NCBI RefSeq assembly: GCF_000297095.1
Contig: NZ_AEEA01000002.1
Coordinates: forward strand, 1-34,433
From: Treponema primitia ZAS-1
GTDB lineage: Bacteria; Spirochaetota; Spirochaetia; Treponematales; Breznakiellaceae
Direction: 5' to 3'
Length of the DNA: 34,433 bases
Each line of letters opens with the position of its first letter. The first letter of the stretch is position 1. Under the pieces are notes generated by a model. The model did no database searches. It had not been told where the DNA came from and saw only the letters and a list, made by a program, of their open reading frames with translations. The position numbers and the translations under genes are program-made. This document shows positions 16,777 to 25,208 of this stretch, one piece after another.

Positions 16777-16860
16777 ATGCCCAACCCCGTTCAAAATGGT
16801 TTTTTATTCTCCCAATTCCTTAAATTCTCCCTTCCCAGAGGTTCCCGATGGGCACAATAA
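16777..16860 (+). CDS. Putative 27-aa leader peptide overlapping brxF
   Basis: A very short frame beginning MPNPVQNGFLFSQF and ending RGSRWAQ. The ATG is preceded by AAGGAGAT at 7-base spacing, the best ribosome site in this region. It ends at 16860, 13 bases inside brxF, in a different frame. Ribosomes translating it would finish on top of the brxF start, so it may couple or tune BREX translation. No family is recognised, and it could instead be a relic. Confidence 0.4.
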   Translation: MPNPVQNGFLFSQFLKFSLPRGSRWAQ

Positions 16861-17291
16861 TCAAAATTTCCTCCTTCACCAAGGAAATCCTCGCAAAAAC
16901 CAACATTCCGGTAGTTTTTTGTTCTCCCTCCCCGGTAACCGAACGGCTTTTACATGAAAGCAAACATCGGCAGGTCAGCTTGAATTTACCCCTTGCTAAG
17001 GCTCTTACCGCTCAAGACGAAAATTCCCGTCTTCTCCATGTGACCGATGAAGTCCTCAAAATCGTCCCCTCAGGTGGCGCCCCGGTGTACCTTACCGATT
17101 ATGAAATGTTATTTGACCCACGCTACCGGCTGGATGTATTACGTCTTTTTTGTGATATATCCCGGAAAGTCAAATTGGCCGTTCATTGGCCCGGAACTTT
17201 TGAATCAAATACTTTGTATTACGCGGAACCGGGGTGCCCCGATTATCATACCTTCAACATCCAAAATTTTGATATTCTCTGCGTTGCATAA
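16848..17291 (+). CDS. brxF: BREX type 3 protein BrxF, P-loop degenerate
   Basis: A 147-aa protein in the first position of the operon, where type 3 BREX carries brxF. The core matches BrxF-like proteins: LNLPLAKALT, a Walker B-like segment PVYLTDYEMLFDPRY (about 78-92), and KVKLAVHWPGTFE followed by YYAEPGCPDYHTFN. BrxF is normally a small P-loop protein with a GxxGxGKT motif near the N-terminus. At that place here the sequence is VVFCSPSPVTERLL, lacking the Gly and Lys residues, so nucleotide binding is doubtful. An in-frame stop at 16821-16823 rules out a longer N-terminus unless a rare start is used. AGAGG lies 6 bases before the ATG. brxC follows after 14 bases. Confidence 0.75.
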   Translation: MGTIIKISSFTKEILAKTNIPVVFCSPSPVTERLLHESKHRQVSLNLPLAKALTAQDENSRLLHVTDEVLKIVPSGGAPVYLTDYEMLFDPRYRLDVLRLFCDISRKVKLAVHWPGTFESNTLYYAEPGCPDYHTFNIQNFDILCVA

Positions 17292-17305
17292 GGAGTAGAC
17301 CCAAT

Positions 17306-20300
17306 ATGAAATACGCCGATTTAATCAGTTTTAATCCTATAGAGAGCGTCCTTGCAATAGCAGAGGCCAATGATAAATCTCAGGCTAGTAACTTAGTCAA
17401 AAGTTACGTCATGTCCGATGATATGGCCGAAAAATTACAAATCAACATGCTTTCTCAATTAAAACTGGAAGATGTGGTTGATAATAAAGGCGTGTTTCTG
17501 GTCGGTAACTATGGAACCGGTAAAACGCACCTTATGTCCGTTATTTCCGCAGTTGCCAACGATGCTGACAATCTGGCCTTTCTGCAAAATAAAAAATTTG
17601 CCGATTATGCAAAGAATATAGCCGGAAAATTTGAAGTTCTTCGCTTCGAGTTAAGCGCCGTTAAAACCTCCTTACGTCAAATAGTCCTGTCCCGGCTCCA
17701 GGAAGATTTAAAAGGACGAGGACTTTCTTTCTCTTTTCCCAAAGAAGATGAAACCATCAGCAATAAAGATGTTTTGAAATCCGCCATGGAATTGTTTTCA
17801 TCTAAACATCCTGATAAGGGTTATTTAATCGTTATAGATGAATTCCTTGATTTTCTTGGCGGCAAAGATGATCATGCGGTCCGTTATGACCTTGGGTTTA
17901 TGCGTGAACTTGGCGAGATAGTAAAAGAAACCCGCCTGCGGATCATTCTTGGGGTTCAGGAAAAACTGTATGATAACCCCAATTTCAGCTTTGTTTCTCA
18001 GACCATCAACAAAATTAAAGACCGCTTTGAACAGGTAGTCATCCGTAAAGAAGATACCGCCTATGTGGTAGCGGAAAGCATCTTGAAAAAGACCGCTGAT
18101 CAAAAGGCAATTATCCGTGAACATTTGCAAAAATTTACTTCCCTTTATTCCAATATGGATAGCCGTATTGAGGAATATGTAGATTTATTTCCCATACACC
18201 CCTCTTATATCGATGTTTTTAATAAAATCTACATGATAGAAAACCGGCATATCCTAAAGAATGTCTCGGAAATTATACGCCGGAATCTGGACAATATACT
18301 GTCAGACGAAAGTACCGGAGTTATATCCTTTGACAGCTACTGGTCTTTCATAAAAGAGAACAATGCGCTTCATACCGATCCGAATATTAAGGAAGTGGTG
18401 GATAAAAGTGGAAAACTCGAAGACATATTAAACCGCTCTTTCCCCAAAAAATTGTACAAGCCCCTTGCAGTACAGATAATTTTCGCATTAAGTGTCCATC
18501 GTCTGACCACTGGCGATACCAGTATTCGCGCCGGTTTAACCAGTGAAAATCTGCGTGATGACCTGTGCCTGTATTTACCCGGAATGCCCGACCAGACTTC
18601 CGATACCCTGCAATCAATCGTTCAGACCGTCCTAAAAGACATTATGACCACCGTAAGCGGTCAATATATCGACAGTAATCCCGATAACGGTCAATACTAC
18701 CTTGAGCTGACCAAGGATATTGACTATGATGAAAAAATTAATCAGCGGGCGGCTGTCCTTGCCGATGACAGTCTGAATAATTACTATTATGACCTTATCT
18801 ATTCCTCTCTTGAGTGGGACATCCAGGAATATGTGCCTGGCTTTAAAATTTATGAGCATGCCCTTAATTGGCAGTCTCATAATATCTTCCGAAAGGGCTA
18901 TCTTTTTCTAGGCACCCCCGTAGATCGACCAACCGCACAGCCACCCCGCGATTACTATATATACTTTATACCCCCCTATGGAACCTCCACTTGGAATAAT
19001 GAAAAAAAGGATGATGAAGTATTTTTCTTTCTTAAACCAAACGAGAGCTTTAAGAATGATCTCAAACTATATGCGGCGGCATTATTAAACCGTGATTTTG
19101 CAGACGATAAAAACAAGGCGCAGTACCAGGGCAAAGCCGAAATCTTCAAGAAAAAATTATTGCACTATTTTAGTGAAAATAAAAATACCGGATTTGAAGT
19201 CATTTTTAAGGGAGAAAAGAAACAACCCCTTGAAATTATACAAGCCAAATACAATAAAGACAGTACCTTTGTGCAAACTATTGATCTTATTGCAACTATT
19301 TGTCTGGATGGATGCTTTTCCACCCTGTATCCGCTAACTCCTTTATACAAAACAAATATTACCCTTAAAAACCTCTCCGATACCGTCCGTTCCGGTATTG
19401 AATATATTGCCGGACGTAAAACACAAATAGGCGCCGCGTTTCTTGATAGCTTTGGATTAATTGATACCGATTCGGTATCAATTAAGAATTCAAAATACGC
19501 CCAGTATTATTTGCAGAAATTGGAAGCCCTTCCGGAGGACACAGTCATAAATTTTACTGATATATATGAAAATATTTCAGCCGAATATATCGATAAACAG
19601 TTTAAAATTAGTTATGATATATTGCCGGTTGTCTTCTTAAGTTTGGTCTATTCAGGGAAAGCGGTATTATCTCTTAAGAATACCATCATAACCGCTTCCA
19701 ATATCGAAAATTTGGTAAAGACGCCCGGCGCCGATATTAACGAATTTAAATACCTCTCAAGGCCTAAAGATGTTCAACTAACTGAGCTTGCCCATCTTTT
19801 TGACGTATTAGGCTTACAGAGCGCTTTAATACTGAATCCAGCAACTCGGGAAAAAGCCCTGGATAAGTTATTGGCAGAAGCAAAAGTCTTGACCGATAAA
19901 GCAGTAATCGCTGCCAGCAAACTGAATGATAACTTTGAACTATGGGGTGAACCTCTGTCTCCGTCCCATATCGCCGCTGAGTACAAAATTTCGACAAAAT
20001 CGGTTTCCGATACTTTGGGCAATTTTCACGCACGATTTAATACCGTAGCCAAACTCAATAATTTTACCCTTTCAACGGGCGAAATTGATAAACTTGCGAA
20101 AGATATAGGCAACGTAAAAATAGTCGGTGAATATGAAACCTTAAAGGCCGAAACCTATCCCAATGTACTTTACATGGTTAATCTTGAAAGCATCGACTTG
20201 GGCGCCGCCATACGGGGTGAAATTGAAGCGGCAAAAGAGGCGTTCAGGAAAATCCGTGATGCCATTCCGCAATCCTTGGATGGAATTACGGGAGCACAGC

Positions 20301-20980
20301 AAATAAACGAAACCTTATCCAAGGTTAAAGAAAAATATATCAACCTCTATTTTGAGGAACATAAAAAGAAGCGCCTTAACAACAGCGACGCAAAGAAAAA
20401 AGGCGATATTATCGCATCCCCTAATCTCACCGCGCTTAAACAGCTTAGGAAAATAAGTATCCTTTCTACTTCAAAACTGGATACCATCGAAAAAGAGCTT
20501 GCCAGTCTTAAAGTATGTTATGAACTTACCACCGACATGCTTAAAACAAGCCATTTTTGTACCAAATGTAATTTTATGCTGGGCGCCCAGGATTTGCCTA
20601 TTCACGGTAAGTTGGAAGAATTAAGTGACCGTATCGATACACTTTTAGCTGAGTGGAATACCACATTGCTCAATACCGTTTCAGATCCCTTAGTGTTGGA
20701 ACAAAAGCAATATCTTTCTGCGGATCAACAGAAATGTATTGATGATTACATAGCCGCCAAAAAATTGCCCCAGACTATCGATCAGTTTTTTGTCAATGCT
20801 ATCATAGCCTTATTGCATGGTTTTGAGCCTGTCACTATTCCGGCAATGGACCTTATTGACAAACTGGATGCTCTTGGTCCCTGCGAAGTTGAAAAATTCA
20901 AGGTGGAAATTACTGGTATAATCAATTCCTATACCGAAGGTAAGGATAAGTCCAAACTGCGTATCGTGATAAAGAGGTAG
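17306..20980 (+). CDS. brxC: BREX ATPase BrxC (PglY-like), type 3
   Basis: A 1224-aa ATPase. Walker A is GNYGTGKT (67-74), and Walker B is YLIVIDEFLDFLG (about 172-184), followed by VRYDLGFMRELGEIV. The length and second position in the operon fit BrxC/PglY, the large AAA-type ATPase essential for BREX. A single CxxC pair (HFCTKCNF, near 1085) lies toward the C-terminus, possibly half of a zinc site. The protein is expected to act with PglXI and PglZ in a complex that marks host DNA and blocks phage replication. The ATG has AAGGAG 10 bases upstream. pglXI follows after 9 bases. No frameshift or missing motif is seen. Confidence 0.88.
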   Translation: MKYADLISFNPIESVLAIAEANDKSQASNLVKSYVMSDDMAEKLQINMLSQLKLEDVVDNKGVFLVGNYGTGKTHLMSVISAVANDADNLAFLQNKKFADYAKNIAGKFEVLRFELSAVKTSLRQIVLSRLQEDLKGRGLSFSFPKEDETISNKDVLKSAMELFSSKHPDKGYLIVIDEFLDFLGGKDDHAVRYDLGFMRELGEIVKETRLRIILGVQEKLYDNPNFSFVSQTINKIKDRFEQVVIRKEDTAYVVAESILKKTADQKAIIREHLQKFTSLYSNMDSRIEEYVDLFPIHPSYIDVFNKIYMIENRHILKNVSEIIRRNLDNILSDESTGVISFDSYWSFIKENNALHTDPNIKEVVDKSGKLEDILNRSFPKKLYKPLAVQIIFALSVHRLTTGDTSIRAGLTSENLRDDLCLYLPGMPDQTSDTLQSIVQTVLKDIMTTVSGQYIDSNPDNGQYYLELTKDIDYDEKINQRAAVLADDSLNNYYYDLIYSSLEWDIQEYVPGFKIYEHALNWQSHNIFRKGYLFLGTPVDRPTAQPPRDYYIYFIPPYGTSTWNNEKKDDEVFFFLKPNESFKNDLKLYAAALLNRDFADDKNKAQYQGKAEIFKKKLLHYFSENKNTGFEVIFKGEKKQPLEIIQAKYNKDSTFVQTIDLIATICLDGCFSTLYPLTPLYKTNITLKNLSDTVRSGIEYIAGRKTQIGAAFLDSFGLIDTDSVSIKNSKYAQYYLQKLEALPEDTVINFTDIYENISAEYIDKQFKISYDILPVVFLSLVYSGKAVLSLKNTIITASNIENLVKTPGADINEFKYLSRPKDVQLTELAHLFDVLGLQSALILNPATREKALDKLLAEAKVLTDKAVIAASKLNDNFELWGEPLSPSHIAAEYKISTKSVSDTLGNFHARFNTVAKLNNFTLSTGEIDKLAKDIGNVKIVGEYETLKAETYPNVLYMVNLESIDLGAAIRGEIEAAKEAFRKIRDAIPQSLDGITGAQQINETLSKVKEKYINLYFEEHKKKRLNNSDAKKKGDIIASPNLTALKQLRKISILSTSKLDTIEKELASLKVCYELTTDMLKTSHFCTKCNFMLGAQDLPIHGKLEELSDRIDTLLAEWNTTLLNTVSDPLVLEQKQYLSADQQKCIDDYIAAKKLPQTIDQFFVNAIIALLHGFEPVTIPAMDLIDKLDALGPCEVEKFKVEITGIINSYTEGKDKSKLRIVIKR

Positions 20981-20989
20981 GTAAATATT

Positions 20990-23530
20990 GTGGAAAGGCG
21001 AAAATTGACCAAGACCGATATAGATAAAGTCCGAAACATCGAAGGCTTCCCTATTGCCAAGGATGAGGATATTATCGCCCTGTCAGACCCGCCGTATTAT
21101 ACCGCCTGCCCCAATCCCTTTATCGAGGATTTTATTAAAGAACACGGAACGCCTTACAATGAGGCGACCGACACTTACCATCGGGAACCATTTGCGGCTG
21201 ATGTGAGTGAGGGGAAGAACGATCCGATTTACAATGCCCATAGCTACCATACCAAAGTTCCCCATAAAGCGATAATGCGGTATATTTTGCATTATACCAA
21301 GCCCGGTGACATTGTGTTTGATGGTTTTTGTGGAACCGGTATGACCGGTGTTGCTGCCCAGATGTGTGGTTGTCCTGATGAAGAATTCAAACAGAAGATA
21401 GAAAATGAAATGCCTGGAATAGAATGGGGCGCCAGAAAAGCCATCTTGAATGATTTATCCCCTGCGGCAACTTTTATTGCGTACAATTATAATACACCAG
21501 TTGATGTTGAAGAGTTCCGTAAAGAAGCGGAACATATTCTTGCAGAGTGTGAAACAGAATGCGGCTGGATGTATGAAACGATTCATGTTGATAAGAGTGG
21601 AAACCCAGTAATGGATTTACATGGGAATCCGGTTAAAGGGCGGATAAATTATACTGTGTGGTCTGATGTATTTATTTGCCCGACATGCTCAAATGAAATT
21701 GTTTATTGGCATGTAGCAATAGATGCTGATACCGAGAAAGTCATGGCTACTTTTGATTGTCCTCACTGTGGAAGTAACCTCAAAAAGCAAGATTGTAATT
21801 ATTCACAAGAAACCCATTATGATATCGGACTAAGAACAAATGTGACTATTTCTAAACAAATTCCGGTACGTATACATTATACAATTGGTGGAAAACGATA
21901 TACAAAAACGCCTGATGAGTTTGATTATGCTCTGATTGAAAAAATCAGTAATGAAGAAATACCTTTTTGGTATCCTACGAATAGAATGTGCGAAGGTAGT
22001 GAGAGTCGCCGAAACGACCGTTACGGTATTACTCACATACATCAATATTATACAAAACGGAATTTATGGTCATTGGCCGTAGCTGTCAATAAAGCTAATA
22101 ATAATCGTACGTTATTTATTCTTACAGCTATAATGAAAACACTTACTAAAATGTTTCGTTGGGCTCCACATGGTAAGCATACGGCAGGAATGTCGGGAAC
22201 GCTATATCTGCCATCAGTTACACACGAATATCCAATTTTTGGCGCAATAGAGCGTAGAATCGCATTGTATAAAGATCTGCTTAATGTTGCAGAAAAATAC
22301 TCAAATGATACACTAATTTCATGTAGTGACTTGGCAAATACTTTTTTACCAAATGATTCCATTGACTATATTTTCACTGATCCACCATTTGGCGGTAATC
22401 TCAACTATTCAGAGCTAAGCTTTATTTGGGAAACATGGCTCAAGGTTATCACGAACAATAAGACAGAAGCGATTATTAATACTGTACATCATAAAGGCTT
22501 GCCAGAGTATCAAGCATTAATGACGCATTGCTTTTTTGAATATTATCGTGTGTTAAAACCTGGTCGATGGATGACAGTAGAGTTTCATAACTCTCAGAAC
22601 TCTGTTTGGAACACCATTCAGGAAGCTTTGCAGCGAACAGGCTTCATCCTTGCCGATGTACGAACATTAGATAAACAACAAAGTAGTTTTAAGCAGGTAA
22701 CAACTAGCTCTGCGGTTAAACAAGACCTTGTAATCTCCGCCTATAAGCCAAAAAATAATTTTAAAAAAGAATTTATTGCTAAAGCAGGAAGCCTTGAAAC
22801 AGCGTGGACCTTCATTAGTCAGCACCTAGAACAGCTTCCGGTAGCAGTTATTAAAGACAAAAAAATAGAACTTATTACCGAGCGACAGGCTTATCTTCTT
22901 TTTGACCGCATGGTAGCTTATCATATTATGAACGGCATTTCCGTTCCCCTTGATGCATCCGATTTCTATAAAGGTCTGGATGAAAAGTTTCTATGCCGTG
23001 ATACCATGTATTTTCTTCCCAATCAGGTCAATGAGTATGATACCGCCCGTATCAAGAACGAAGTAGAAAAACCTGAACTGGAACTCTTTGTAACCAACGA
23101 AAGAACTGCGATTGCTTGGTTATATAGTCAATTAGAGACCCCTCAAACTTATGGGGAAATCCAACCGAAATTTATGCGTGAAGGAAAGACCACCGATAAA
23201 TACGAAGCGATCCCCGAACTTATGGTCATGTTGGAAGAAAATTTTATACAAGATGACAACGGCAAGTGGTATGTTCCTGACCGTACAAAAGAGGGAGATG
23301 TTGTCAAATTACGCGAAAAGAATTTACTCAAAGATTTTAACTCCTATCTTATAACCCCTGGTAAACTTAAACAATTCCGTACCGAAGCCATCCGCGTTGG
23401 TTTTGCCCGCCTTTGGGCAGATAAAAACTATAAACTCATCGTAGAAACAGCAGAACGCTTGCCGGAATCAGTCATTCAGGAAGATGATAAACTTCTTATG
23501 TATTATGATATTAGCTTGGGAAGGGTGTAA
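20990..23530 (+). CDS. pglXI: BREX type 3 DNA methyltransferase PglXI
   Basis: An 846-aa DNA methyltransferase. It carries an SAM-binding motif VFDGFCGTGMTGVAAQ (about 109-124) and a catalytic motif YIFTDPPFGGN (near 458-468), indicating an N6-adenine or N4-cytosine aminomethylase; in BREX the product is N6-methyladenine. A zinc ribbon of two CxxC pairs (CPTCSNEIV and CPHCGSNL) lies between them. A second DPPY (LSDPPYYTACPNPF, near 31-44) precedes the SAM motif. The methylase should modify host DNA in one strand of a short motif so that BREX spares it. Start is GTG at 20990. It is in the usual third position of a type 3 operon, after brxC, but brxHII is displaced about 6 kb by the inserted genes. 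Confidence 0.87.
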   Translation: MERRKLTKTDIDKVRNIEGFPIAKDEDIIALSDPPYYTACPNPFIEDFIKEHGTPYNEATDTYHREPFAADVSEGKNDPIYNAHSYHTKVPHKAIMRYILHYTKPGDIVFDGFCGTGMTGVAAQMCGCPDEEFKQKIENEMPGIEWGARKAILNDLSPAATFIAYNYNTPVDVEEFRKEAEHILAECETECGWMYETIHVDKSGNPVMDLHGNPVKGRINYTVWSDVFICPTCSNEIVYWHVAIDADTEKVMATFDCPHCGSNLKKQDCNYSQETHYDIGLRTNVTISKQIPVRIHYTIGGKRYTKTPDEFDYALIEKISNEEIPFWYPTNRMCEGSESRRNDRYGITHIHQYYTKRNLWSLAVAVNKANNNRTLFILTAIMKTLTKMFRWAPHGKHTAGMSGTLYLPSVTHEYPIFGAIERRIALYKDLLNVAEKYSNDTLISCSDLANTFLPNDSIDYIFTDPPFGGNLNYSELSFIWETWLKVITNNKTEAIINTVHHKGLPEYQALMTHCFFEYYRVLKPGRWMTVEFHNSQNSVWNTIQEALQRTGFILADVRTLDKQQSSFKQVTTSSAVKQDLVISAYKPKNNFKKEFIAKAGSLETAWTFISQHLEQLPVAVIKDKKIELITERQAYLLFDRMVAYHIMNGISVPLDASDFYKGLDEKFLCRDTMYFLPNQVNEYDTARIKNEVEKPELELFVTNERTAIAWLYSQLETPQTYGEIQPKFMREGKTTDKYEAIPELMVMLEENFIQDDNGKWYVPDRTKEGDVVKLREKNLLKDFNSYLITPGKLKQFRTEAIRVGFARLWADKNYKLIVETAERLPESVIQEDDKLLMYYDISLGRV

Positions 23531-23532
23531 TT

Positions 23533-23742
23533 ATGAGTGATTTAATACACTATTATATCATACTCCTAAATATTCCTTTTATTTGTGATAAAAAGATATT
23601 AAATATTTCAGTGTGTGACATTAATAGAAAAAATATTAAAAAAATTATTTGTATCTCTTTATGCTATAAGGATTTATATGTTTATCAAAAAAGTAATGTC
23701 GATATAAATATTAAATTATATAATGCGGAGTGTGACATATGA
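23533..23742 (+). CDS. Small 69-aa protein of unknown function, first gene of the nested cassette
   Basis: I recognise no family. The frame starts two bases after the pglXI stop, with GAAGGGTG as a possible ribosome site, and its stop overlaps the next ATG as ATGA, so translation is likely coupled. The protein begins MSDLIHYYIILLNIPF and is rich in Ile, Lys, Asn and Cys, reading like a small beta-rich domain instead of a membrane protein. Composition is very AT-rich, matching the following genes and unlike brxC. It could be an accessory factor of the nuclease cassette or a degenerated gene start. Confidence 0.5.
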   Translation: MSDLIHYYIILLNIPFICDKKILNISVCDINRKNIKKIICISLCYKDLYVYQKSNVDINIKLYNAECDI

Positions 23743-25208
23743 ACATTCGGGAATTTCTCGAATGTAATGGGCCTTCGCTATCCTCTAAAATAAAAAAACA
23801 GCTAATGGCTGAAGGTATGTCAGACGAGGCGGCACGACAAGCAATCTCAAGATTAAAAGGTGAAATCTACCGTCTGACTGAAATTAAGTTCCCTAAGCGA
23901 GAAACTTTTCTATATCTAAAGAGTCAATATAAATCTGATATATTTTATTATAACTTATCTAGTGCTATTGAAGAAACATCTTCCATACATAAATGCATAA
24001 TAAGTGGATTGAGAAATTTTGGAGGCTGCCTTCCAATAGAAAAATTAAAAGTACTTTCTGGATGTCCCCAAGCCCGTAAAAAGAAAAAAACTTTTGACCA
24101 AACGCTTCATGAGTTAGAAGCGGTAAATCTAGTCTATAATAACGAAGAATTTTATTATTTAAACGATTCCCTGAAGATAAACAATGAATTGTACAACGAC
24201 AATAAATTAATACTATATCTTAATGATTTTATAAAAGAAAGTCTTGCCTTGTGGTTACGAAAAAATAGTTTAGTTAGCTATGAAGCAGTTTCTTTTTATG
24301 GTGACTTCTCCAGTTATATTTGGGATATTACTGCTCCATCATATTTATTGCCATTTATTAAAATAAAAGCCGATGCTACAAAACCAGGGTTTATAGTTGC
24401 TGATATTATCCCTCAATCTGATATAGGCAATACAGATATTGATTATTTTATACGTAAAGTCGAAAGTTGTTTTCTGGAAAAAAATACAAGACCATTTATT
24501 CCTATTATTTTAGGATATAGTTTTGAACATGAAACGTTGAAATTTTTAAAAAGCAAGAATATTCTTGTGTCAACAATTTATAATTTTTTTGGTGAAGAAA
24601 TTGAAAAAATCTTAAAGAATATTGAAAAAACATTGAAGGCAACCGCTATTAATGATGTTAATAGCATAGAAAATATTAATACCATATTAACTGCTGTGTC
24701 AAAAATTGAAGGCGAGACAAATAATCTTCGTGGGCATTTTTTTGAACTTATAGCTGGTCATGTTGTATCAAATATATATGCAGGAATCCCCAGGCTTAAT
24801 CAAAAGATTGCACATGAAGGTAAAAAAGCAGAAATAGATATTTTGATAATAACTTCAAAAGAGATAATAATATATGAATGTAAAGGTTATATTAATTCAA
24901 GATTAGTTTCTAATACTGATATTGAAAAATGGAAAAATAAAATATCAATTATTTATAATTATTTTAAGAGCAAAGACGAACATTCAAATAAAAAGGTTGT
25001 TTTTAATTATTGGACAACTAGTGATTTTTCAGATGATGCCAAGAATAATTTGATGGAATTTAGTAATGATTTGAGGAAATATGTTGTAAGAAAAATGAAT
25101 GGAAATGAGATATTTAATTATTCAAAAGAATTAAATCTGGAAAATATTTGTGGTATACTTAAACAATATTTTCCATATAACAACAAGGCGGTTAGGACTT
25201 ATTTATGA
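23739..25208 (+). CDS. Winged-helix protein with C-terminal PD-(D/E)XK nuclease domain
   Basis: A 489-aa protein. The N-terminus reads as a DNA-binding region (KKQLMAEGMSDEAARQAISR near 20-39). The C-terminal third has the restriction-endonuclease core: E336 in GHFFELIAGHV, D367 in AEIDILIIT, E380 and K382 in IYECKG. This is the pattern of Mrr/NERD-type PD-(D/E)XK enzymes that cut DNA. The middle has a region with FIVADIIPQSDIGN that may be a second alpha/beta domain. It overlaps the preceding small ORF and the GajA-like gene by ATGA on each side. It is not a normal Gabija or BREX component. A nuclease or restriction role is inferred from the motif and context; I cannot name the family. Confidence 0.72.
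   Translation: MNIREFLECNGPSLSSKIKKQLMAEGMSDEAARQAISRLKGEIYRLTEIKFPKRETFLYLKSQYKSDIFYYNLSSAIEETSSIHKCIISGLRNFGGCLPIEKLKVLSGCPQARKKKKTFDQTLHELEAVNLVYNNEEFYYLNDSLKINNELYNDNKLILYLNDFIKESLALWLRKNSLVSYEAVSFYGDFSSYIWDITAPSYLLPFIKIKADATKPGFIVADIIPQSDIGNTDIDYFIRKVESCFLEKNTRPFIPIILGYSFEHETLKFLKSKNILVSTIYNFFGEEIEKILKNIEKTLKATAINDVNSIENINTILTAVSKIEGETNNLRGHFFELIAGHVVSNIYAGIPRLNQKIAHEGKKAEIDILIITSKEIIIYECKGYINSRLVSNTDIEKWKNKISIIYNYFKSKDEHSNKKVVFNYWTTSDFSDDAKNNLMEFSNDLRKYVVRKMNGNEIFNYSKELNLENICGILKQYFPYNNKAVRTYL

Noticed and set aside
20990..20992. Alternative TTG start for PglXI at 20988-20990
   Set aside because: The TTG is out of frame with the protein; the GTG at 20990 is in frame and has AGG eight bases upstream.
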